Assembly: GCA_003525905.1 (NCBI GenBank)
Contig: DQIA01000011.1
Span: 1-5,744, forward strand
Source: Clostridiales bacterium
GTDB taxonomy: Bacteria; Bacillota; Clostridia; Oscillospirales; Oscillospiraceae
DNA length: 5,744 nt
Reading direction: 5' to 3'
A program made the translations under genes and the position numbers. Positions 1 through 5,532 of this stretch are shown here, piece after piece. The notes beneath the pieces are model-generated. The model was not told the DNA's origin. It saw nothing but the letters and a program-made list of their open reading frames with translations, and made no database searches. Numbering within the stretch: position 1 is the stretch's first letter; the number at the start of each line of letters is the position of its first letter.

Positions 1-6
1 AGGTGA

Positions 7-37
7 CTGAGAGGGCATTGCAGTGTTTCCCTCTCAG
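7..37 (-). terminator. Hairpin just downstream of rnfB, possible operon end
   Basis: A perfect 9-bp stem, CTGAGAGGG (7-15) with CCCTCTCAG (29-37), encloses a 13-base loop. A second small hairpin, AGGCG/CGCCT with a 4-base loop, sits between it and the rnfB stop (36-49). On the minus strand no T-run follows before the window ends, so it does not fit a standard intrinsic terminator. It could mark the mRNA 3' end, protect the transcript, or precede further genes outside the window. Confidence 0.35.
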
Positions 38-49
38 GCGGCTGCGCCT

Positions 50-874
50 TTATCGCGGCATGGCGGGGACGGCGTCCATATCCTGCCGGAGGTTCGAATC
101 GGAGATGAGCTTCCGCGGGCACACGGCCGCGCAGCGGCCGCAGGAGACGCACTTGGAATAGTCAATGACGGCGAGGTTATTGACGACGTGGATGGCGTCG
201 AACTCGCACTGCTTTTCGCACAGGTGGCAGCCGACGCAGCCCATGTCGCACTCGCGGCGGGTATAGGCGCCGCGCTCGTGGTTCGAGCAGGCGATGACGA
301 TGTCGGCGTCGTAGGACACGGGGACGATGACCTTGCGCGGGCACACGGCGGCGCACTGCAGGCAGCCGGTGCACTTCTCGGGATCGACCTTCGCCACGCC
401 GTCCACGACGTGGATGGCGTCAAAGCGGCAGGCCGAGACGCACGAGCCGAAGCCGAGGCAGCCGCTCGGGCAGGCCGAGGGGCCGTTGCCGCCGACGAAC
501 ATGGCGGAGCGGCAGTCGTGGATGCCGTCGTAGCGGGCCTTGGCGGTGTGGTGGCCGCGGCAGCGGACCATGGCGACGACGCGCTCGGTCTTTGCGGCCG
601 TGACGCCCATGACGGCGGCCATCCGGTCGGCAGAGGCCTGACCGCCCGCGACGCACAGGCCGATCTCCGCGCGGCCCTCAAGCACGGCCTGCGCATAGGC
701 CTGACAGCCCGCGAAGCCGCAGCCGCCGCAGTTCGCGCCGGGCAGGGCCTCGATGAGCTTCGGCAGGCGCTCGTCCGTCTTCACGGCGAAGACCTTCGAG
801 GCAATGGCGAGCACCGCGCCGAACACGGCGCCCATGATGCCGAGCACCAGCACGGCATAGAGAATTTCTTTCAT
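50..874 (-). CDS. rnfB: RnfB, multi-cluster ferredoxin-accepting subunit of the Rnf complex
   Basis: This 274-residue iron-sulfur protein is the likely entry point for electrons from reduced ferredoxin. One N-terminal helix (about 4-26) anchors it. Next comes a four-cysteine cluster domain, C49-x2-C52-x4-C57-x16-C74 (GANCGGCGFAGC). The C-terminal half holds four ferredoxin-type motifs: C135-x3-C139-x5-C145-x3-C149, C168-x2-C171-x2-C174-x3-C178, C213-x2-C216-x2-C219-x3-C223 and C242-x2-C245-x2-C248-x3-C252. Further cysteines are at 105, 121, 196 and 209. At two motifs the usual Pro after the last Cys is Arg150 or Glu224. The ATG at 874 has an excellent ribosome site, AAGGAGGG (881-888), which begins inside the rnfA stop codon; the gap between the two genes is 12 bases. 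It is the last rnf gene and ends in a short polar tail. Length and cluster number fit clostridial RnfB, which is longer than the proteobacterial form. Confidence 0.97.
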   Translation of the reverse strand: MKEILYAVLVLGIMGAVFGAVLAIASKVFAVKTDERLPKLIEALPGANCGGCGFAGCQAYAQAVLEGRAEIGLCVAGGQASADRMAAVMGVTAAKTERVVAMVRCRGHHTAKARYDGIHDCRSAMFVGGNGPSACPSGCLGFGSCVSACRFDAIHVVDGVAKVDPEKCTGCLQCAAVCPRKVIVPVSYDADIVIACSNHERGAYTRRECDMGCVGCHLCEKQCEFDAIHVVNNLAVIDYSKCVSCGRCAAVCPRKLISDSNLRQDMDAVPAMPR

Positions 875-886
875 GACTCGCCCTCC

Positions 887-1480
887 TTACCCGAATACCT
901 TGAAGCCGGAGAAGCCCATGAACGACAGGGCCAGCAGACCGGCGGCCAGCAGCGCGATCGGGAAGCCGCGGAAGGCCTTCGGGCAGTCGCAGTCCTCCAG
1001 GCGCTCGCGCACGGAGGAGAACAGCAGAATGGCCACGGTGAAGCCGATGCCGCCCGTGATGCCGTAGACCAGAGACTCGACGAAGTTATAGCCGTCCTGA
1101 ATGTTCAGCAGGGCCACGCCGAGGACGGCGCAGTTCGTCGTAATGAGGGGCAGGTAGATGCCCAGCGCCTGATACAGCGCGGGGACGGCCTTCTGCAGGA
1201 ACATCTCGACGAGCTGCACGAGGGCGGCGATGACGAGGATGAACACGACGGTCTGCATGTACACGAGGTTCAGCGGCACGAGCAGGAACTCGTTGACGGC
1301 CCAGGTGGCCGCCGAGGCGATGCCCATGACGAACGTGACGGCGATGCCCATGCCGAGGGCGGTGTCCTGCTTTTTCGACACGCCCATAAACGGGCAGATG
1401 CCCATGAACTTCACAAGGATGAAGTTTTCGGCGAGAATGGCGTTCAGCGCGATGGTGAACAGGGAGATGAATACGCTCAT
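887..1480 (-). CDS. rnfA: RnfA, membrane core subunit of the Rnf complex
   Basis: This 197-residue integral membrane protein belongs to the NqrE/RnfA family and is the inverted-topology partner of RnfE. It carries the two expected cluster cysteines, C29 in MGICPFMGVSKK and C117 in LPLITTNCAVLGVALLN. The N terminus (ALNAILAENFILVKFMG, 11-27) and C terminus (SFMGFSGFKVFG, 186-197) match the family closely, and the length is usual. One local oddity is a Cys-Asp-Cys at 164-166 in the loop before the last helix (LEDCDCPKAFRG), giving two cysteines besides the cluster pair. The ATG at 1480 is in the rnfE stop (ATGA), with AGGAGG at 1491-1496, 10 bases upstream. The TAA stop (887-889) is also the first part of the rnfB ribosome site. 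Confidence 0.97.
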   Translation of the reverse strand: MSVFISLFTIALNAILAENFILVKFMGICPFMGVSKKQDTALGMGIAVTFVMGIASAATWAVNEFLLVPLNLVYMQTVVFILVIAALVQLVEMFLQKAVPALYQALGIYLPLITTNCAVLGVALLNIQDGYNFVESLVYGITGGIGFTVAILLFSSVRERLEDCDCPKAFRGFPIALLAAGLLALSFMGFSGFKVFG

Positions 1481-2121
1481 TTTGCTTCAGCCTCCTTCTT
1501 TTCGGCCTTCTCGGCCAGATGGCGGTTGAACCACTGCGTGAAGGCGATGAGGCAGGCCAGCGTCAGGAAGCCGCCGACCGGCAGGATCATCAGCATGGCC
1601 GGGTACTGCGACGGCAGGATGCGCACGCCGTCGGCCGAGAGGACGCCCTTGCCGAACGTGCCGCTGCCGAGCAGCTCGCGGATGACGCACATGCACACCA
1701 GGGCCACGGTGTAGCCGATGCCCTGCGTCAGGCCGTCGACGGCAGAGGCCAGCACGCCGTTCTTCGAGGCGAAGGCCTCGGCGCGGCCGAGGATGATGCA
1801 GTTGACGACGATCAGCGGGATGAACACGCCGAGGCTCTTGGACAGGGCCGGGAGATAGGCCTGCAGCAGAAGGTCGATGATGGTGACGAAGCCCGCGATG
1901 ACGACGATGTAGGCCGCAATGCGGATCTTATCCGGAATGACCTTGCGCAGCAGAGAGATGACGACGTTCGAGCAGATGAGGATCAGCGTGACGGACAGAC
2001 CCATGCCGAGGCCGTTGAACAGGGTCGTCGTGATGGCCATGGTCGAGCACATGCCCAGCAGTTGGCCCACGACGGGGTTATTGGTCAGGAGCCCCTCGCG
2101 GAGCTGTTTTTTAAAATTCAT
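1477..2121 (-). CDS. rnfE: RnfE, membrane core subunit of the Rnf complex
   Basis: This 214-residue integral membrane protein belongs to the NqrD/RnfE family, with about six membrane helices. RnfA and RnfE are homologous and pack as an inverted pair; in studied Rnf/Nqr complexes one cysteine pair from each contributes to a membrane-embedded [2Fe-2S] cluster. The two expected cysteines are present: C25 in LGMCSTMAIT and C108 in IVVNCIILGRAEAFA. Other family signatures are the N-terminal GLLTNNPVVGQLLG (10-23) and the IRELLGSGTFGKGV loop (147-160). The C terminus is a charged, Lys/Glu-rich tail (200-214). The ATG lies in the rnfG stop (ATGA) with a GGGGAGGT ribosome site at 2128-2135, 6 bases upstream. 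Its own stop overlaps the rnfA start. The RnfE rather than RnfA assignment rests on the GRAEAFA motif and the C-terminal half. Confidence 0.96.
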   Translation of the reverse strand: MNFKKQLREGLLTNNPVVGQLLGMCSTMAITTTLFNGLGMGLSVTLILICSNVVISLLRKVIPDKIRIAAYIVVIAGFVTIIDLLLQAYLPALSKSLGVFIPLIVVNCIILGRAEAFASKNGVLASAVDGLTQGIGYTVALVCMCVIRELLGSGTFGKGVLSADGVRILPSQYPAMLMILPVGGFLTLACLIAFTQWFNRHLAEKAEKKEAEAK

Positions 2122-2669
2122 TTCTGCACCTCCCCGGCATAGGCCAGCGCTGCGTTCACGGCGCGGGTGACGGCGCGGGACGTGACGGTCGCGCCCGTCA
2201 GGGCGTCGATGTCGCCGCCGTCCTTGCTGACGGCCAGCTCACCGGTCTTGCCGGCGAACTGGGCGCGGAAGTCCTCGCGCGTGCAGTTCGCGCCGAGCGA
2301 GGCCGTCTCGGAATGGGAGATGATGGCCACGCCCGTGACCCTGTTTTCGTTGTCGACGCCGACCATGAGGTCAATGGCACCGCCGAAGCCGTTCGTCGTC
2401 AGGCGGACGACGGTCCCGGCCTCCCCGGCGCTCCACGCGGCCGTCACGCCGGTGGCGGCCTGCGCGTCCGACACGGGAAGCTCCGTGTAATCGTCCGCGG
2501 CGAGGACCTGCGTCATGGCGGAGCGGGCGGCCTCGGCCGTGTGCTCGGCGATGGTGTCGGCCGTCAGGTAGTTGACAAAGGCCAGCAGGCCCGCGACGAT
2601 GACGGTGATGAGAAAGAGCGTCAGCGTCAGCCGCAGGACATAGGCGGCCGTGCTTTGCGGTTTTGTCAT
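2118..2669 (-). CDS. rnfG: RnfG, membrane-anchored FMN-binding subunit of the Rnf complex
   Basis: This 183-residue electron carrier belongs to the NqrC/RnfG family. One N-terminal membrane helix (about 12-33) anchors a soluble FMN-binding domain outside the cytoplasm. The covalent flavin motif D155-A-L-T-G-A-T161-V-T-S is intact, so Thr161 should carry FMN once an ApbE-type flavin transferase acts; no apbE lies in the window. The conserved stretch before it reads SHSETASLGANC (118-129), where many relatives have ETPGLG, so the Pro-Gly pair is replaced by Ala-Ser. The protein is slightly shorter than the roughly 200 residues common in the family, but both ends look natural. Start ATG at 2669 overlaps the rnfD stop; the upstream ribosome site (GAAGGGCGGTG, about 2677-2687) is poorer than those of its neighbours, consistent with reliance on translational coupling. 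The stop overlaps rnfE by 4 bases. Confidence 0.96.
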   Translation of the reverse strand: MTKPQSTAAYVLRLTLTLFLITVIVAGLLAFVNYLTADTIAEHTAEAARSAMTQVLAADDYTELPVSDAQAATGVTAAWSAGEAGTVVRLTTNGFGGAIDLMVGVDNENRVTGVAIISHSETASLGANCTREDFRAQFAGKTGELAVSKDGGDIDALTGATVTSRAVTRAVNAALAYAGEVQK

Positions 2670-3685
2670 GCTTCGGCACCGCCCTTCTTCTGCTTTTTCT
2701 GCCTGACTGCGCCGAAGCGCTTCGGCACGCCGATGCGGTCAAAGAAGCCGACGCAGCAGTTCATGATGAGGATGGCGTAGGACACGCCCTCAACATAGGA
2801 GCCGAAGTAACGGAACAGGAACGTCAGCACGCCGCAGCCGACGCCGTAGGCGAGCTGGCCGCCGTGCGTGACGGGCGAGGTCGTGTAGTCCGTGGCCATG
2901 AACCACGCGCCGAGCATCAGGCCGCCGGACAGCAGCTGCACGAGCATCCAGTCCAGCCGGGCCGCGCCGCCGCGCGGGAACAGGAAGGCCAGCACCGCGA
3001 CCGTGCCGAGGTAGGCAAGCGGGATGCGGGCCGAGATGACGCGGCGGACGAGCAGGTAGATGCCGCCCAGGAGCAGCAGCATGGCCGAGACCTCGCCAAG
3101 CGAGCCGCCGGTGCGGCCGAGGAAGAGGTCGAGCACGCTGGCCTCCGGCATGGCGCCCACATGGAGGCTTGCCATCGGGGTCGCGGCGGTCAGGCCGTCG
3201 AGCGAGGCCGTCGTGGGGTTCGAGAACGCGGGGACATGCACGCCGGAGCGCACCCAGGTATTCATGAACAGCGGCCAGCTGAACAGGAAGGCGCGGGCCG
3301 CAAGGGCGGGGTTGACGATGTTCGCGCCGATGCCGCCGAACAGCTGCTTCACGACGACAATGGCGAAGAAATCGCCGATGAGGATCGTCCAGAACGGCAG
3401 CGTGACCGGGCAGACAAAGGCGACGAGGATGCCCGTGACCACGGCGGAGAGGTCGCCCGTGGTATTGTCCTTCTTCATGATGCGGCGGTAGGCCCACTCG
3501 AAGAACACGCAGCCCGCGACGGACAGGGCCGTGAGCGTCAGGGCGCGCGCGCCGAAGAACACGATCGCGCCGATGAGGGCGGGCAGCAGGGCGATGCACA
3601 CATCGAGCATGATGCGGCGGGTGGAATTCGGGCTGTGCGCATGCGGCGAGGAGGAGAGCGTCAGCTTCAGGGCTTCTTCGTTCAT
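2666..3685 (-). CDS. rnfD: RnfD, flavinylated membrane subunit of the Rnf complex
   Basis: This 339-residue integral membrane protein belongs to the NqrB/RnfD family and is expected to form part of the ion-translocation path. Many hydrophobic segments are visible (for example about 26-45, 52-64, 80-115, 200-215, 224-237, 248-265, 280-292 and 300-316). Family hallmarks seen: FGGIGANIVNPAL (116-128), ATDYTTSP (264-271) and FRYFGSYVEGVSYAILIMN (291-309). The covalent FMN site is the motif D163-G-L-T-A-A-T169-P, with Thr169 as the expected attachment residue; the more common form has Gly where this protein has Ala167. The tail (328-339) is Lys-rich and probably cytoplasmic. The ATG lies within the rnfC stop (ATGA), with AAGGAGG at 3696-3702, 10 bases upstream. 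The stop overlaps the rnfG start by 4 bases, so translation is probably coupled. Confidence 0.97.
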   Translation of the reverse strand: MNEEALKLTLSSSPHAHSPNSTRRIMLDVCIALLPALIGAIVFFGARALTLTALSVAGCVFFEWAYRRIMKKDNTTGDLSAVVTGILVAFVCPVTLPFWTILIGDFFAIVVVKQLFGGIGANIVNPALAARAFLFSWPLFMNTWVRSGVHVPAFSNPTTASLDGLTAATPMASLHVGAMPEASVLDLFLGRTGGSLGEVSAMLLLLGGIYLLVRRVISARIPLAYLGTVAVLAFLFPRGGAARLDWMLVQLLSGGLMLGAWFMATDYTTSPVTHGGQLAYGVGCGVLTFLFRYFGSYVEGVSYAILIMNCCVGFFDRIGVPKRFGAVRQKKQKKGGAEA

Positions 3686-5019
3686 TTCGCGGCGGCCTCC
3701 TTCTTTGCTTTTTCACGGGCGGCGGCGTCGCGCACGAGCTTTTTGCCGGTGCGGAAGCTCTGCACGAGCGGGATGCCCGCCGGGCAGCCGTAGGCGCACG
3801 AGCCGCACTCGATGCAGTCCATGACGTGCAGCTCGTCCAGCCGCTCCAGATCGCCGCGGTTCACGGCGCGGTGCAGGAACAGCGGCATGAGGTGCATGGG
3901 GCAGGCCTCGACGCACTTGCCGCAGCGGATGCAGTGGGGATTGGCCGTCTCATGGCGGTCCTTGTCGCTGTAGCACGTCAGGGCGTTGTTGCCCTTGATC
4001 GTGGCGGTGCGCAGGGTATACTGCGCGATGCCCATCATCGGGCCGCCGCACAGGACCTTGTAGGGGGGCAGGGCGAAGCCGCCCGCCGCCTCGACGAGGT
4101 CGGAATAGGCCGTGCCGATGGGAGCCAGGAAGTTGCCGGGCTTTGCGATGGCGCTGCCCGTGACGGTCACGGCGCGGCGCACGAGCGGCAGGCCGAGATA
4201 GACGGCGTCGTAGATGGCGGCGCAGGTCGCGGCGTTGAACACGGCGCAGCCGACGTGGGCGGGCAGGCCGCCGGGAGGCACGCAGCGGCCCGTGACGGTC
4301 TGGATGAGCTGCTTTTCCGCGCCCTGTGGGTAGCGGACGTGCAGCGGCAGCAGGTCGATGCCGCTGCCCAGCACGGCGGAGATGGCCGCGATGGCCTCGG
4401 GCTTGTTCTGCTCGATGCCGATGGCGGCGCGCTTCGGCTGCAGGATCTGCAGGACGACGCGCAGGCCGCCGACGACGCGCTCGGGGGTCTCGCGCATCAG
4501 GCGGTCGTCGGACGTGATGTAGGGCTCGCACTCCGCGCCGTTGACGATGACGGTGTCGACCTTGCCGAGGCCGGAGGAGAGCTTGACGGACGTGGGGAAG
4601 CCCGCGCCGCCCATGCCGGTGATGCCGGCCTCGCGGATGACGGCGATGAGGTCCTCGGCGCTCATGGCGGCGACGGCCTCGTGGTCCCGCGGCTTGACCG
4701 TGGGGCAGAGCGTGTCGCGGCCGTCGGACTCGATGACGATGGCCGTCTGCAGGTTCCCGCCCGGATGGGGCCGGGCCTCGATGGCTGTGACCGTGCCGGA
4801 CACGGAGGCGTGGACGGGGACGCAGAGGCCCTGGCCGTCGCCGATCTTCTGGCCGACGGTCACACGGTCTCCGACTTTGACGAGCGGCTGGCAGGGCGCG
4901 CCGATGTGCTGGGACATGGCGACGGAGACGACGCTCGGGTGCAGCGGGACGATGGCCGCCTCACGCGAAAGCTCCTTATAGCCCTTCGGATGGACGCCGC
5001 CGAAAAAGGCTCGTTTCAA
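3682..5019 (-). CDS. rnfC: RnfC, NADH-binding FMN/iron-sulfur subunit of the Rnf complex
   Basis: This 445-residue peripheral subunit passes electrons to NAD+ on the cytoplasmic side of the Rnf complex. Seen: the N-terminal RnfC signature FFGGVHPKGYKELS (5-18), a glycine-rich nucleotide/FMN-binding loop GMGGAGFPTSVK (135-146), the NGAECEPYI motif (160-168), and two C-terminal [4Fe-4S] ferredoxin motifs, C363-x2-C366-x2-C369-x3-C373 and C402-x2-C405-x2-C408-x3-C412. The start is TTG at 5019: a good ribosome site (GAGGTGG, 5027-5033) lies 7 bases upstream, an in-frame TGA at 5032-5034 rules out any longer form, and the next in-frame ATG (Met35) would delete the conserved N terminus. The C-terminal tail (426-445) is Lys/Ala-rich, without the long coiled repeats of some proteobacterial RnfC. 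First gene of the operon; its stop overlaps the rnfD start by 4 bases. Identity is very secure. Confidence 0.97.
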   Translation of the reverse strand: MKRAFFGGVHPKGYKELSREAAIVPLHPSVVSVAMSQHIGAPCQPLVKVGDRVTVGQKIGDGQGLCVPVHASVSGTVTAIEARPHPGGNLQTAIVIESDGRDTLCPTVKPRDHEAVAAMSAEDLIAVIREAGITGMGGAGFPTSVKLSSGLGKVDTVIVNGAECEPYITSDDRLMRETPERVVGGLRVVLQILQPKRAAIGIEQNKPEAIAAISAVLGSGIDLLPLHVRYPQGAEKQLIQTVTGRCVPPGGLPAHVGCAVFNAATCAAIYDAVYLGLPLVRRAVTVTGSAIAKPGNFLAPIGTAYSDLVEAAGGFALPPYKVLCGGPMMGIAQYTLRTATIKGNNALTCYSDKDRHETANPHCIRCGKCVEACPMHLMPLFLHRAVNRGDLERLDELHVMDCIECGSCAYGCPAGIPLVQSFRTGKKLVRDAAAREKAKKEAAAK

Positions 5020-5040
5020 GGGTGTACCACCTCAGTTCAT
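5017..5040 (-). promoter_or_regulatory. rnfC ribosome site with TTG start and overlapping ATG-AAC-TGA
   Basis: The rnfC start codon TTG (5017-5019) is preceded by GAGGTGG (5027-5033) at a normal 7-base spacing. In the same frame a minimal ATG-AAC-TGA unit occupies 5032-5040, and its TGA overlaps the first bases of the ribosome site. This stop shows that rnfC cannot start further upstream. Whether ribosomes ever use the ATG is unknown; no ribosome site of its own is evident. Confidence 0.7.
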
Positions 5041-5055
5041 GAAGTTCCGGAATCG

Positions 5056-5077
5056 GGCGGGCACAAAAAGACCCGCC
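5056..5077 (-). other. GC-rich hairpin between leader and rnfC ribosome site
   Basis: A 6-bp GGCGGG/CCCGCC stem (5072-5077 with 5056-5061) encloses a 10-base T-rich loop, and ends 22 bases before the rnfC ribosome site. No T-run follows it, so it is not a standard terminator. Its 5' arm is also part of a 10-base stretch complementary to an upstream leader segment, so the two pairings compete. Confidence 0.4.
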
Positions 5078-5194
5078 GCAAAGATTCTGTTCTGCGCCGG
5101 CCTGTCAAAAAATCCCTTCGGATTTTTCGCTGCTTTCAGGATCGCAAAATCAATTTTTGCAGCATGCTTTTGCAATTCTGCCGCTGCGGCGGGT
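5071..5194 (-). repeat. 10-base inverted repeat within the rnf leader
   Basis: On the plus strand ACCCGCCGCA at 5071-5080 and TGCGGCGGGT at 5185-5194 are perfect reverse complements, 104 bases apart. In the RNA they could form a long-range helix. That helix would break up both the GGCGGG hairpin at 5056-5077 and the small GC hairpin at 5181-5191. The match is seen directly; its formation in the RNA is inference, and GC-rich sequence raises the chance of accidental matches. Confidence 0.45.
5107..5127 (-). terminator. Terminator-like hairpin inside the rnf leader
   Basis: On the minus strand an 8-bp stem, AAAAATCC with GGATTTTT, closes a GAAG loop, and the 3' arm runs into a total of six T (to 5107). 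It resembles a weak intrinsic terminator about 90 bases before rnfC, so it could attenuate the operon. The stem has only two G-C pairs, so it may also be just a hairpin or part of a dispersed repeat. A short CCTG/CAGG pairing (5137-5140 with 5101-5104) could enclose it. Confidence 0.35.
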
Positions 5195-5296
5195 AATCAA
5201 GCGCGAAAGGACACCCTGACGGTTTCCCTTTACACTTTTCTTCCCTCCGAAACGTTCGGCTAAGCAGGGTTTTTTGATAGTCTGACTGCGTACTTC

Positions 5297-5325
5297 AATA
5301 TACCACACCGGGCCGGAAAAATCTA
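5297..5325 (-). promoter_or_regulatory. Candidate promoter of the rnf operon
   Basis: On the minus strand a -10-like TATATT (5297-5302) lies exactly 17 bases after a weak -35-like TAGATT (5320-5325). The bases upstream (about 5330-5400) are strongly AT-rich, as is common above housekeeping promoters. Transcription would start near 5290, giving a leader of about 270 bases before rnfC. The spacer contains the dyad CCGG-G-CCGG (5308-5316), which could bind a regulator or simply be chance. It is the best sigma-70-like candidate I see on this strand, but the -35 match is poor. Confidence 0.5.
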
Positions 5326-5424
5326 TGGGTATTTTCTCACTTTGTTGATTTTTTTGCGGATTTTCGCAGATTCAATCCGGAAATATTTATATAAAAATAC
5401 CGAAAAGAAGAGAATGGGAGAGCG

Positions 5425-5452
5425 TGGAAAATCGAAAATAGAAAGTGGAAAG
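5425..5452. repeat. Heptamer tandem tract, four units
   Basis: Four contiguous seven-base units read TGGAAAA, TCGAAAA, TAGAAAG and TGGAAAG on the plus strand (consensus TNGAAAR). The period is exact; units vary at the second and last positions. It is non-coding and lies in the gap upstream of the rnf promoter. Confidence 0.6.
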
Positions 5453-5497
5453 TTTTGCAAGGCTGTCAGTCGTGTGTTGTAGGGGAGCGGCACGGAA

Positions 5498-5532
5498 ATG
5501 AATGAATCCTGAAGACTGAAAAATGAAGAATG
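5498..5532. repeat. Degenerate heptamer tract, about five units
   Basis: Seven-base units ATGAATG, AATCCTG, AAGACTG, AAAAATG and AAGAATG follow each other on the plus strand. All end in TG and most start with AA. The tract is more decayed than the one at 5425-5452, has a different consensus, and abuts the region of the inverted-repeat element. Confidence 0.5.

Larger units (their letters stand above)
5020..5290 (-). promoter_or_regulatory. Long structured 5' leader of the rnf operon
   Basis: About 270 bases separate the candidate transcription start from the rnfC TTG, with no convincing gene. From the 5' side the leader can form: a closing helix between 5265-5270 and 5213-5218 (ACCCTG with CAGGGT) around a small hairpin at 5247-5259 (CCGAA stem, 3-base loop); a GC-rich hairpin near 5181-5191; an AT-rich hairpin at 5144-5160 (GCAAAA stem); a terminator-like hairpin at 5108-5127; and a GGCGGG hairpin at 5056-5077. 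Such length and hairpin density are typical of cis-regulatory RNA. I compared it by eye with the FMN, TPP, cobalamin, SAM and cyclic-di-GMP riboswitch cores and recognise none. The regulatory role is inferred. Confidence 0.45.

Noticed and set aside
1..50. CTGAGAGG near the window start, resembling part of the TPP riboswitch
   Set aside because: The rest of the TPP core is absent on both strands; the bases are explained by the 9-bp hairpin.
23..1714. 563-codon open frame on the plus strand, opposite rnfB, rnfA and rnfE
   Set aside because: Its translation is low-complexity Ala/Asp/Gly/His/Glu/Arg, it runs across three real genes, and it has no ribosome site. It is an antisense shadow caused by high third-position GC.
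2663..3793. 376-codon plus-strand open frame opposite rnfD
   Set aside because: It has the same biased composition and no recognisable domain; it is a shadow of rnfD and the end of rnfC.
5136..5165. Minus-strand leader peptide candidate MLQKLILRS just before the terminator-like hairpin
   Set aside because: The position is tempting for attenuation, but there is no ribosome site before its ATG and no run of a regulatory amino acid.
3826..5196. 456-codon plus-strand open frame opposite rnfC
   Set aside because: It is an antisense shadow of rnfC with Asp/Gly/Ala/His-rich sequence and no motifs.
5039..5263. 74-codon plus-strand open frame within the rnf leader
   Set aside because: It has no ribosome site, no family resemblance, and lies across the leader hairpins.
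5213..5276. ACCCTG ... CAGGGTTTTTT as a plus-strand terminator
   Set aside because: The loop would be 46 bases and there is no plus-strand gene to terminate.
5338..5358. TTGTTGA-TTTT-TTTGCGG as a Rex (redox repressor) operator
   Set aside because: Only one half resembles the TTGTTAA half-site; the other half does not match, so the claim is not supported.
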